Positions 1 to 8,939 of a stretch of 21,812 nucleotides of DNA are shown here, one piece after another. The notes beneath the pieces were generated by a model. It saw only the letters and a program-made list of their open reading frames with translations. It was not told where the DNA came from and ran no database searches. Source of the DNA: Ectocarpus siliculosus (Eukaryota; Sar; Phaeophyceae; Ectocarpales; Ectocarpaceae); the NCBI GenBank assembly GCA_000310025.1, contig FN649743.1:3660513-3682324 (forward strand), in the 5' to 3' direction. Both the position numbers and the translations under genes were made by a program. The number at the start of each line of letters is the position of its first letter. The stretch's first letter is position 1.

Positions 1-92
1 CAGAACAAGCACCGGCGGTAACACACGAACCCACAACCGAGCCAGTTTTGTACGACCCGTCAATGCTGCCACTGCAAGGCAGAGAGAGACGC

Positions 93-156
93 CTGTACCC
101 TACTGCAGTATTGATGTTGCAGTGAGAAACGAGATCGAATCACCTCTCAAACCTGG

Positions 157-190
<34 letters not shown>

Positions 191-290
191 CTGTTCCGCA
201 CTCTGTACCCTACAGAAGGTATTACAATGAGAAACGGGATCGAATCACCGATCAAAGTTGGGCTGCTGCTGCTGCTGCTGCTGCCGCCGC
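93..290. repeat. tandemly duplicated ~110-bp unit ending in CTG tracts
   Basis: Two units begin CTGTACCCTAC (93 and 203), share GAGAAACG-GATCGAATCACC (around 124-143 and 229-248), and each runs into a CTG microsatellite (158-189 and 263-283). The second tract decays into CCG triplets. The shared non-repetitive part shows a segmental tandem duplication rather than two independent expansions. Confidence 0.75.
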
Positions 291-419
291 CGTACTCGTG
301 ATGTGTTTACACACCTGCGGAAGATACTGCTTGTTGCAGCTGCCGAAAGCCAGCCTAGTGATGCTGCTCTCCGAGGAAGTGGTTGGGGCTCCCTTCCTCT
401 CGCCCAAGACGGCTGCAGC

Positions 420-720
420 CTCAGCCTTTCAACAACAGCAACGACGACATCACCGATGGCATAATCAGACACGCAAAAACAATAAAGACGACGACGATGA
501 CATCATCAGCAACAGCGCCAACAACGAAACAATAGCAATACTGCAACAACAAGGCTGACGATAGCGTTCGTCGTCATCATCCAATAACAATGACGACATC
601 ACTTCAACAACAACAGCAGCACACAAGACGAACAGCACACGTCGCCATGACAGCGCGAACCATCCGAGTAGAGCCAAGCGTCAGACTTTCAACAACAACA
701 ACAACACGCTACATGCTGCT
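420..720. repeat. low-complexity CAA/CAG/GAC-rich tract
   Basis: The stretch is dominated by interrupted CAA, CAG and GAC/ATC triplets, with three CTTTCAACAACA-like starts near 425, 602 and 686. Short open frames encoding Gln/Asn/Asp/Thr runs arise from the triplet bias on both strands, so they are not taken as genes. Confidence 0.6.
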
Positions 721-984
721 GTATGCATTGAGATCAACACACATCGCGGAACTCAGCAAGCGCTGCGGGAGAGCAATGTCGGGGGACTCAGAGAGCGAGG
801 AACCCTACTGCAGTGGGACACCCCCCTTTGTCCTACACTAGTGAATTTTCACAATTAAACTTAGGACTGAGAAAAAATACATGGGTACGAGACAAGCAAC
901 ATGAACCATCCAAGGGTAATGGTTGCTCGTTTTGTCCTCAATCCTTGCGACAACTTGGATTGACAAATCCGAACCGAGCCTCCC

Positions 985-1115
985 GTCCGTCTGTCTGTCT
1001 GTCTGTCGTTAGCTCTCACACACACGCACTGACGTCTTTTCATTCATTCTTGTCGTTTCATTGGTAAACCGGCTAGCGCGATCGATGCTAACAACACACA
1101 CACAACACACACACA
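985..1115. repeat. (CTGT)n and (CA)n microsatellites
   Basis: A CTGT tetranucleotide run at about 985-1007 is followed by CA-rich runs at about 1016-1028 and 1091-1115. These are simple repeats with no coding support. Confidence 0.8.
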
Positions 1116-2668
1116 GAAAACTCACCGCACCAAAGCCACTCGCTCGCATGACAAACAGCCACGAGCCTAACACTATCCCTAGAGGAATCGCCGTCGAACG
1201 ATGACGACGGCCGCCATTCCTATCCCGACGCAACGTGTACCCGGGGTCCGGCATGCCTCCTAGCCCTGCTCTCGCGGCAATCTGCAGCAGTGCAGGGGGA
1301 TACCGCGACGGGAAGATGGGGTAGGGGGGTGTCGTCGAGGGCCTCGATAAAAAAATCAGAGGATTGTATGCATACATACGCACCGGTTTCGAGGGCCGGT
1401 TCGAAGAGAATGGCATTCGGGAAAGATGCTAGGCAAACACATGATAACTGGGTCAGAACCACATAATAGCTGGATCAGAACCACCGGTTGAGTAGGTTAA
1501 CAACGCCAGTCGTAGTGTTCCACGACGGCAGTACATACGCGAGTGGCGATTGCACGTATGCAGAGCAATTGCGGTTCGGATAAGTTGTGGTGATCAGTAT
1601 TGCGGGAACAGACGAGGTGCTACACTGCTGTGTTCCGTGTTCCATAGCAAGAGCCAAAATCCACCCTGACACTGTACAGTTCTACATAAAGGGGGGTGAT
1701 GCATCAAGAACCCTCTCAATCCCACTAGGTCGGGACTCTTCATTAACTGCTGCACCGATTTTAGTGGGCGTGACCCCATTGCACTATCGCGGCCCTCAAT
1801 TGCGGGGATACTCAGGCCGGGAAAAGCGGGGAGCAACTCGAACATTCCGCCAGCAGCTAAACCCGTACAGGGCGTACAACAGCACCGGTTCGTGTGTATT
1901 TCTCATATTTATTATCAATACTTGAGAGAAGCATTTATTTTCTTTCAGTGACACACAACCACAGGGGGGATGTCGCTACATGCTGCTCAAGGAATCGTAG
2001 AAACACAGGTAAGTCCACTAAAAAAAAACCACGCTGTGAATGAATTGCTCATTTGCTCATTTGTTCCCTACTCATATCTGAGGACAGATAGAGATGAAAT
2101 CACTGCGTGTTTTGAAGAGAATAAATGGGAAAAAACATCTCTGTCCTATATACAGTAGACCGTATCGTGGTATGATAGGGCTCTGACAGACCCAGTTGGT
2201 ATGCTGTAGGCCCAAAGGACGGCCACGCGATGTGTTGCTGTATCGTCTCATCAAAGCTCTTGCTCTGTCGTAGGTGAACCGTGATTCACGCAAGGGCTTG
2301 TGCAGAACTGTTGCCCGCACAAGTGTTTGTCGCACAACCCATCCTTAACCGAATCAAAAACTGGTACGGTTCACCACGGTAGAGATTCGGAGGTACTGCT
2401 GTAGTGCTGTAGCCTGGGTACGCAAAGACTCGCCAGCCTAATGCGTGGGGCGATCTCTGGCGTAAGACTGCAGTGCACGGCTGCACAGAATTTTGATTCG
2501 TTAAGGTTCGCTGCGCTGTTCGAGTCGAAAACACGTCAGCTGTATGAGGTTGGCGAACGTCACAAGGCAGCTGGCAGCCAGCTGTGGATTGGTCCTGCTG
2601 CCATTTTCATCGGGCATCGCCCCTTGATAACACCGCTGTGCTCCCATGAGCCCACTCCGGAGGAATGA

Positions 2669-2697
2669 TTTTTTTTTTTTTTTATCTAAATTTTTTT
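2669..2697. repeat. poly-T tract
   Basis: A long T run is followed by ATCTAAA and another T run. It could be the A-tail of an old minus-strand retrotransposed sequence or a plain homopolymer. No recognisable element body lies beside it, so its origin is left open. Confidence 0.5.
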
Positions 2698-2960
2698 ATT
2701 CACTGGGGACACATTCGGCGGATGTGAGATGTGAGAAACGTCGCGGGAAAGGCGACAAGAAGAACACTGGGCGCAAACTACGCCGTGCTGCTGCTGGTAC
2801 AGTACCATGCTCGGGTGTCGAGGGAGAGAGTGCCCACTATCTGACCGTCCAAGAGGCGAGCCTCGCGACCTCGTCGGCGTCGTGGTACAAGTGTACAACA
2901 AGTACGTTTGCGGAACAATTGTGGAATATTATTTTCCTCGTTTACCCGTTATACCGAAAG

Positions 2961-3157
2961 GATTGCAGTACTTATGCAGATACCTCCTCCTGTTTTAAAA
3001 GCTCGACTACTCTGCAGCGTAACCAAAGACGGCGCCGAAAATGGCGGCGTTTCGAGCCATCTCGTCGAGAGTTACCTGGAAAAGTGGCATTATCTTCGTT
3101 GTGGAGTAATCACGCTTCAAATATCGGTCCATGGGGGGGGTGTTATCTTACACAATC
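2961..3157. mobile_element. ~200-bp inverted-repeat element, copy A (MITE-like, degenerate)
   Basis: The right end reads ATCGGTCCATGGGGG then TGTTATCTTACACAATC. Its reverse complement matches the left end, which begins GATTGCAGTA and continues with TTTTAAAAGCTCGACTACTC, so the segment has imperfect terminal inverted repeats of roughly 50 bp. A second element at 17653-17852 has the same end sequences, almost the same length (200 against 197 bp) and some similar internal sequence (AATG-CGGC, GTCGA, TTGTT..AGTAATC). The octamer CGTTATAC flanks copy A on both sides (2948-2955 and 3160-3167) and may be an 8-bp target-site duplication, although it sits 5 bp outside the left end and 2 bp outside the right end. 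No transposase is encoded, so this would be non-autonomous. Superfamily is not assigned; an 8-bp duplication would fit hAT-like elements. Confidence 0.65.
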
Positions 3158-5253
3158 AACGTTATACAAGCGCGCCAGAAAAGCGGATTTCTTCGCAACA
3201 ACAATGCTTCTACTGAAGCAGCGGAATGACGGCTGACGATATGGCCTGGTTGTCGTCAAGTTCGGGGCACAGAAGAAGGTATCGCCGTGTCAACGAACTG
3301 CCGCAATCGCGTGAACGTCGTCGCCACCCAAGCTGCGCACTGCTTACTCTTCTTCCCCACCGCTTTTGCTTATTGCGGACGGACTAAATGGCTATTCCCG
3401 AACAAGCCGTCGATACTAAACCGGGTGGAGCACGATATGCGCAGCGTCCCATAAGGAATAAAAACAGAAGAGGGAGGGAGAAGTGCCGGGTGAAAGTGCA
3501 TGACGACACCACGGTCTGAACCCATGACATGACCCATGCAGCAATTCGGTGGAGTACTTGACTTGAGGACGAAGGTCGCTTCGTGCACCCCTCGATCACA
3601 AGTACTGTAAAGGCTTCCTTGCAGCCCAGCCAAACGTATGCTGCTCGTTCACTGCTGCTGCGTCTTCGCAATGTAACATCGCTTTACTAGGAGGTCTCCT
3701 CGGCCCAAAAACTAGATTCGACGACTCCTAGCTGTTGCCCTGCTGGCAATGGACAGCAATCCCGAACTTGAATCACAGGTTCGTGAGAGAGAGAGTCCAA
3801 GCACAGAGTACCGGTCGACCAAAGGTTTTTTTCCAAAAGAAGGATTCAAAAGATCAACCAACGAGTTGTACCAGTTCTACACACGTTCTCTCCATCTACT
3901 CACCTTCAAAGCTCCACTGGTGGCCCTGTTACGCCCTCCGCTTGCTCAAGCTTGCCCACCTCGCCCTCACCCACACGTGCTCTTCCCTCAACTTCCGAAG
4001 GATTAGTAGACTGGCTCCTCTGTGGTCGTTTTTGCTCGTTTTACGGGGTTGCGGTTGTGCGGAGCGTTGGTTCGCCGACTGCCGACTGCTGAACCCACCT
4101 TTATTTTGCAACCCCCCCCCTCCCAATCCCCATCGCGGGGCCTCCCAGGCGCACCGCCCTTGTTGGTGTGTGTGTTGTGCGTAGCACTGCTGTACTGCTC
4201 TGGGCTTGCCAAGGTGTTGTGGCAGTTGCGTTCAACGTCAACACGAAAGAGGACAATCTTAGGGGCTTATCTGGCGTCTGTGCGCTGGCTGATCGCGGCT
4301 AAATCTTCGATAACTTTTGACGGGAGGACGCGTGGTGAGTGGCTGCAGAGAGCTCCCGCTGGACGTACAGATATTTCGAGTGTTTTTTGTTTGCGTTGAT
4401 GGGGAAAAGTCTGAGGTGTGGTGAGTTGTCTTGAGCCAAGCTTTCTTTCGTGAGCATGACTTGTGTTGTATCATCAATTGTTTCGAGGGCTTCCTTGCTG
4501 TGGTGTGGCGTGCGCCCTGGCTTGTTGTGGGTTGGAGAGGGGTATGAGACAACACAGGATAGAAAAATGTATCCACGTTCTAGGCTATGCAGCAGGGATC
4601 CACCCAATCCATCCTGTGCCGTCGAGCGGCGCTATTTCATGGAAGTCACGACCGGCAAGTAGTCGTGCCATCGTAGGTATGGAGGAAGGCTAACGCACCT
4701 TACACTACTCGAATTAGCGTCAAAGCCATATTTTCTGCGGGTTTTGCGCTCACCACGTGACATACACGAATGCATCTAATACATTGCGCTACATATTGCA
4801 GACATTGTGTACCTGTGGTGACAATGCGGCGGAACCTTGGCTCTACTTACCTAAATATGTACGGAGACGCCCTGACTTGACCACCACGTTGTTCCTGCTT
4901 CGATCGGGGGGGGGGGGGAGGGGCGGGTGCAGCCGTTGGGTTGTGGCGGCAACCCTGGGTTGTAAGGATGTTTGCAAGACATATCCATCAGTAATGTACC
5001 AACTTGGAGGCATGAGGACACGAACGCAGGAAAGCAGAGAGAAACCCGCGAGCAATAGTAGCCTTGGCAGTTTTTTCGAATATGTAAACATGTTGGATAA
5101 TGCATACAACCGGGGAGGTTGGGTTAAGGTTATACGGGTATAGGGTCTGCGTCCCCCCTCCCTGTTATATTTCTTCATGAACTTTATTGATCTCGCGAAG
5201 GCGGTCCCAAGCTATGCAGCAAAGGGGAGGTCGCGTCCCTCGCCCCTCGCCTT

Positions 5254-5455
5254 AAAAAGACTGGTTAAGTCTTGCCTGCTGTCTTGAAAGCTTGTCGTCA
5301 TCCTGACGACAAGAAGGCCTTCCTGATAACATGTAATTTTAGTAGCAGCAGCAGCAAAGACTGGTCCCACACTGCCTGCTGTGATGAGCTTGTCGGCACA
5401 CGGACGACAAAAAGACTTTCCTGTGTACCATGAATTCAGCAGCAGCAGGAGCAGG
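5254..5455. repeat. two ~100-bp tandem repeats with internal hairpin, upstream of DUF2423 gene
   Basis: Unit 1 starts AAAAAGACTGGT at 5254 and unit 2 starts AAAGACTGGT at 5356, a period of 100 bp. Shared blocks are TGCCTGCTGT, AGCTTGTCG, GACGACAA, CTTTCCTG/CCTTCCTG and terminal AGCAGCAGCAG. A third partial start (AGAGACTGGTCGTCAAG) lies near 5465. Unit 1 contains a perfect 10-bp stem with a 3-nt loop (5291-5300 and 5304-5313); unit 2 keeps a weaker version (about 5389-5410). The array ends about 40 bp before the start codon of the DUF2423 gene, so it lies in the likely promoter or 5' untranslated region. Confidence 0.8.
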
Positions 5456-5497
5456 CGAAGGCACAGAGACTGGTCGTCAAGGGAAAGCCAAAACAAG

Positions 5498-5633
5498 ATG
5501 GCCAAGAGTATTCGGTCGAAGGTGAAGAAGAGGAACAGGACGGAGATGCGCAAGAACGTAGGCGACCCCCACCAGCGGAAGCTGCAGGCACGCTGCACCG
5601 CGAAGATCCAGAAGTCCGTCGCGTTTAGCGCAG
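5498..5633 (+). CDS. DUF2423 gene, exon 1
   Basis: This exon encodes residues 1-45 plus one base of codon 46, including the MAKSIRSK start and a Lys/Arg-rich helix. It ends AGCGCAG|GTGGGT at 5633/5634, phase 1. The leftover G joins GC at the start of exon 2 to make Gly46. Confidence 0.87.
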
Positions 5634-8600
5634 GTGGGTTGCATCGCGCCCTTGACAGCGTTGAGGTGCCGGGTGCTTTTATGCTGGGGTCTTGAGGCTC
5701 GGCGTGGGAGAGGGGGGGTGTACTCATAGCCGTGCATGCCGTAGTCGTTAGGCCATTTACCTCACATGAAGACGACAACGATTACTACAACGCTGAGACG
5801 GAGCACGCCGGGTTCTCACCGGACCGGGTGTATGTGGGTCCGGGTCATGAGGTACTGGCAGTGCGGTGTATCGGGATGTTGTGTGTGATGTTGTTGGACG
5901 GCTTGTTGAATACCGTGAACGGAGTGGCACACATAGGATCACAGTAGATGGGAACCGTTTTTCATTAACAGCTGTCTGTGTACTTGAACCGCACGAGCAT
6001 GTTGCGCTCTGTTTCCGTTCTCGCTGGTCTCACCATGTTTCCATGAGACACACTTTTCGTACCCCAATTTACTAATGCACATGTCCACCCTTAGTAGCAG
6101 CGAGTTTGATAGACACGGAAGGCGCAGCGCATCTTACGAGCTTCGGTTTTCGTTGGCCCAGGCCTGTGTTGCCTGTGTTGCTCGTCCCGGTTGTTCCGTA
6201 GGTCCTGCACTGCCTTCACTGCCGCCAGTTCTTGCGCCTCTCTGTCAATCCGACATGGGTTTGTATCTAAAACTCTTGGTGTGGTTTGCTTCGTGACCAT
6301 GGCTACATAGTCGAACGATCCCCACAACTTTTACGTGCAGGTTCATTTTAAATCGCGTCTCCTTTTTTTTTGTGGGTGTGTGGTTTTCCTCGTGCGGCGC
6401 CGCGCGCACACCCCACGACCAGGCGAGAGCGTGACGAAGCTCAAGGGCATGCTGACCGCGGCGCAGGCGGCCAACCCGCCTTCCAAGGAGGTTTCCAAGA
6501 GCGGGTTCTCTTTCCGGCACCCTGACGCGCCCCCTCTGTTCGACGACGTGAGCACCTTCAATTACCGCTGCTGTAGCCGCTCGAATATCTTATTCGCGTG
6601 TTTTGTCTCATTTTTGGTCGATTATGTTTATTTTCCTGTTCTCGGTTCCTCTGTATTGTAGCCAACCTACGTTTCGCCTTGCCTCTGTAGCTGAGGGTCT
6701 TTCTTCAGAGCCCCGCTGTTTTCCCGATTTGTGGGTTTCATTAGTAATGAAAGTTTTTTATGGCATGTGAAAAATCCCTGGTCGACCGGTGACGTCACAA
6801 CCGGGGAGTGTGACGTCACTCTCCGGGATAAACTATTTCGAGAGTGCCAGATTGACGCGTGGATGTTCCCGACGCCAGACAGGCTAGTCGCCACCCACAT
6901 GTCTTTTGCATGCGCGTCTTAATTATTGGGGGGCCTTGTGCAAGGCGAGAGAGACGCTCTCGACCCACCGACCGCACTGTCGTCCCTCAAGTAGCGATCC
7001 CGCCCGGCAGTCAGACGGTAGCCCTCGCCTGGTCAGCGACACCGTGACGCCGACAGCGGGCCGTTCCAGATGCGCCTTGGAACGGGCCGTTTGTTGCCGC
7101 CACCGTGTCGCCGAGCCAGGCGTGGAATACTGCTTTAGTTCCGGCGCCGCCGCTGCTTGGGAGATGAACGCACCTCGCATGCCAAGACGCACCGCTCGAG
7201 AATACTTGAAAAGCTGAAAAGCTGGAGATTGGTTGGAGTGGCCGAGGCCGAGAAGGCGGCGAAGTAATGGACAGGTCGTCAACCTTGGCAAATCCTTCGC
7301 GACACCTTTGTTGAATCCTCACGTCCTCGCTGATCCCCGGCGTGCGCACATCCATTGGAGTCACTTTTTTTTGCTTCACCTTTTTTTTTTCTTTCGGCGG
7401 TCACGCTCGTGAGTTTTGTTAGTCTTGATTCTTATTTTCTTCTATTTTTGCGATTGCTCCTGCTTCCCTCTCTCTCTATCTCTCTCTCTCTCTCTCTCTC
7501 CCTCTCCCTCCCTCTCGCTCTCTCCCCCTTCCCTTTGTATTTCCCCGGCTTCAGGATAATGACGAAGCGACGGCACCGGCGCCGTCCCCGTCGCGAAACG
7601 CCCGCGGCCGCACCCGAGGGCGAGCGAGGAGCCTCTCCGACGCCGAGGCCTCCATGGTCGACGAGGACACGGCCATGGGAGATGCTGGCGAGGAGGATGC
7701 TGGCGGGGGACCCGCGGGCGGCGGGGGGGGGGACGGGGTCAGTGGGGGTGCAAAGGGCGGCGAGGGTGGACGAAACACGGCCTCTGAACTGGTGAGATTT
7801 TGTGGGAGATCGGGATTAACTGCCTGCTTCTGCGGGACCCCCCTGTGTTTCGCCCCCTCCCCCCGGTGTTGCCGCAGCTGACGGACGTACTGTAACTCCA
7901 ATTGCCCAAAGTCGGCGAATACGCGTACGTAACATGTTCACGTAGCACCTTCCAGTCGCAGTAGCCGACATCACTGAGACTTTGTGTCGTGCTCCCGGGA
8001 GCTCCGCCGTTTCGCGTTGGATTTCTTCGTAGGCAAGCGGCGGCGCCCGAACACGAAATTGTCTGTCTGGGGCATACGTAGCGGCAACCACGCAAAAAAT
8101 ATGGAATGGAAAAAACTTTGCAGTTTTTGGGCGTGTGGAACACATCTAAAGACGTGGCGGACGTATACTAGCGCCCCCTTCGAAACGACGCCCAGGAGAC
8201 CGTGGATCGACTCGACGCCAGCCGTTCGGGTTCCGGTCACCACTTTTATAGACTCCTTCTTCCTGTCTAGCAAACAACAATAATAACACGCTTCTGAATA
8301 CATAGGGGGAAGCAATAAGGAGGTGACAATAGTGTCCGTGACGTCTGCCAAGGGTGGACGATCTCCTCTCTCTTTCGTCACATTTAATTCTTGGCCACTC
8401 CTATGCATATCTCGGGTGCATACATACCAGGCGGCTCATGCTTCCCCCAACCTTTCGTAATTTTGTTAATCTCGCTGCTTCTGAGGCTTACTCCTGACGC
8501 TTGCCTCATTTTTTGTTTTTACCACACCTTACCTCCATGCGCTTTACCATCGCCTTTGACAACATCAAACCTGGATGTCAATGTCTTGTGCGCAGGCCGC

Positions 8601-8670
8601 GAAGCTCAAGAAGAAGCGTCGACAAGCCAAGAGGAGAAATTATGTCGAGTTCCCCGCACACGAAAATTGA
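5498..8670 (+). CDS. DUF2423 / LLPH-like small basic nucleolar protein, 4 exons
   Basis: The joined model is 5498-5633, 6423-6547, 7555-7791 and 8596-8670 (573 nt, 190 aa); every junction has GT and AG and a compatible phase (1, 0, 0). The N-terminus MAKSIRSKVKKRNRTEMRK is the hallmark of the DUF2423 family (yeast YBL028C, animal LLPH), whose members begin MAKS-R-K and are nucleolar proteins linked to ribosome biogenesis; their exact role is poorly defined. The C-terminus encoded by exon 4 (KLKKKRRQAKRRN then a short tail) matches the family's basic end. Exon 2 encodes a 'GFSFRHPDAPPLFDD' stretch. Exon 3 adds an acidic, Gly-rich insert of about 79 residues, making the protein longer than typical relatives (roughly 105-130 aa). 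I chose the ATG at 5498 because it starts the family motif; the frame stays open upstream to 5381 but runs into the tandem repeat. Intron 1 carries a LINE-tail fragment and intron 2 a long hairpin. Confidence 0.85.
5706..5830 (-). mobile_element. LINE 3'-tail fragment, copy 1 (reverse orientation, in intron 1)
   Basis: Read on the minus strand, this segment contains TGCTCCGTCTC (5795-5805), then GAGGTAAATGGCCTAACGAC and TACGGCA, and ends ATGAGTAC followed by a C-run and CTCTCC. The same order of blocks forms the last ~70 bp of the LINE at 21700-21785 (TGCTCCGTCTC, GTGGTCAATGGTC, GACTACGGCA, ATGAGTAC, C-run, CTCTCC). Only the 3' end is present, as expected for a severely 5'-truncated retrocopy or a SINE that borrows the LINE tail. 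It sits 72 bp inside intron 1 of the DUF2423 gene, antisense to it. Confidence 0.75.
6423..6547 (+). CDS. DUF2423 gene, exon 2
   Basis: The acceptor is CACGACCAG| at 6420-6422 and the donor is GACGAC|GTGAGC at 6547/6548. The exon encodes GESVTKLKGMLTAAQAAN and ends in PLFDD, phase 0. The frame agrees with exon 1 only through the phase-1 junction, which supports the join. Confidence 0.85.
6790..6818. promoter_or_regulatory. pair of TGACGTCA palindromes (CRE/bZIP-type), intron 2
   Basis: Two perfect TGACGTCA octamers lie at 6790-6797 and 6811-6818, 21 bp apart, which is two helical turns. The second is centred in a larger imperfect palindrome (about 6803-6826). TGACGTCA is the classic CREB/ATF-type bZIP site. 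Whether it works here is inference; it lies inside intron 2, about 190 bp upstream of the hairpin. Confidence 0.45.
6980..7170. repeat. long imperfect inverted repeat (hairpin), intron 2
   Basis: The arms 7037-7068 and 7078-7110 pair closely around a 9-nt loop (7069-7077): CGACAC-GTG-CG at the base, GGCCGTTCCA or GGCCCGTTCCA at the top. Pairing continues outward through CGCCTGG (7026-7032 against 7116-7122) and, more weakly, through CAAG-AGCG to about 6985 and 7168. The whole can fold into a stem of roughly 80-90 imperfect pairs. It could be a fold-back element, an inverted duplication or a small-RNA precursor. Confidence 0.7.
7464..7554 (+). repeat. (TC)n microsatellite forming the intron 2 polypyrimidine tract
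   Basis: About 80 bases of almost pure C/T, including a long TC dinucleotide run, lead into the CAG acceptor at 7552-7554. It is both a microsatellite and an unusually long polypyrimidine tract for exon 3. Confidence 0.8.
7555..7791 (+). CDS. DUF2423 gene, exon 3 (Gly/acidic insert)
   Basis: The acceptor CCCCGGCTTCAG| follows a long CU tract; the donor is GAACTG|GTGAGA. The exon encodes 79 residues in phase 0: an Ala/Pro/Arg-rich start, an acidic segment (MVDEDTAMGDAGEEDAGG) and a Gly-rich run. It is low in complexity and poorly conserved in type, so its support comes from splice signals and phase rather than homology. Confidence 0.75.
8596..8670 (+). CDS. DUF2423 gene, exon 4 (basic C-terminus)
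   Basis: The acceptor TTGTGCGCAG| precedes GCC GCG AAG in phase 0. The exon encodes 24 residues with the basic cluster KLKKKRRQAKRRN, typical of the C-terminus of this family and a likely nucleolar-localisation segment, and ends in TGA at 8668-8670. Confidence 0.85.
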   Translation, partial: AAKLKKKRRQAKRRNYVEFPAHEN

Positions 8671-8791
8671 CAAGACAACCACCCTGCATTCCTTTGTACG
8701 TGCGTGCACGATGCATGCGCCGCGCTCCTGGGTAAAGAGGACAACGTGGAGCAGGCGTTTCCTCCGTGACTGGGCCACATTTTGTTTTGGG

Positions 8792-8900
8792 GCGAGGGGT
8801 ACTCATGTATATGCATGCCGTAGTCGTTAGACCATTGACCTCGCATCCCTTCAATGCCGAATATGGAGCGATATGTCGGGTTTTCGCCGGCCCACGCTAC
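8792..8900 (-). mobile_element. LINE 3'-tail fragment, copy 2 (reverse orientation, gene 3' flank)
   Basis: Read on the minus strand it has CGCTCC, then GAGGTCAATGGTCTAACGAC, TACGGCATGCA and a terminal ATGAGTACCCC. It matches copy 1 (5706-5830) and the 3' end of the LINE (21700-21770). The LINE-frame translation is also preserved: EVNGLTTTAC here and in copy 1, VVNGQMTTAS in the LINE. Copies 1 and 2 share a further ~30 bp upstream (CCGG-GA-AACCCG). It begins about 120 bp after the DUF2423 stop codon. Confidence 0.75.
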
Positions 8901-8906
8901 GTTTCA

Positions 8907-8939
8907 CAAGGATGACCTAGAAGCTGGTCATGATCCTTG
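8907..8939. repeat. short hairpin downstream of DUF2423 gene
   Basis: CAAGGAT-GACC (8907-8917) and GGTCATGATCCTTG (8926-8939) are complementary except for three extra bases in the right arm. It could be a transcript 3'-end structure, but nothing ties it to processing. Confidence 0.4.

Larger units (their letters stand above)
1..5253. other. long stretch without a convincing gene
   Basis: No open frame here shows a recognisable domain, consistent codon use or a phase-compatible exon chain. The longer frames (for example around 2646-3236 and 3735-4184) have low-complexity or frame-shadow composition. The region holds simple repeats, a duplicated CTG-containing unit near the left edge, a T-tract at about 2669-2685, a 13-G run near 4905-4918, and one inverted-repeat element at 2961-3157, described separately. 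Isolated splice-like signals occur, such as an acceptor near 1950 and AG|GTAAGT near 2008, but they do not build into a gene. Noncoding transcripts cannot be excluded from sequence alone. Confidence 0.6.

Noticed and set aside
124-250. GATCGAATC resembling a tRNA T-loop
   Set aside because: No matching acceptor, D or anticodon stems can be drawn around it.
158-283. Regular repeats that could suggest a CRISPR-like array
   Set aside because: They are CTG microsatellites within a two-copy duplication, with no spacers, and the genome is eukaryotic.
1951-2008. Candidate small exon between TTTCTTTCAG and ACAG|GTAAGT
   Set aside because: Good splice signals, but no recognisable peptide and no partner exon in compatible phase nearby.
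2646-3236. 196-aa plus-strand frame
   Set aside because: It begins in a poly-T run, includes inverted-repeat element copy A, and shows no domain.
5212-5778. 188-aa minus-strand frame over the tandem repeat and DUF2423 exon 1
   Set aside because: It overlaps the well-supported exon on the other strand, and its first residues come from the LINE-tail fragment.
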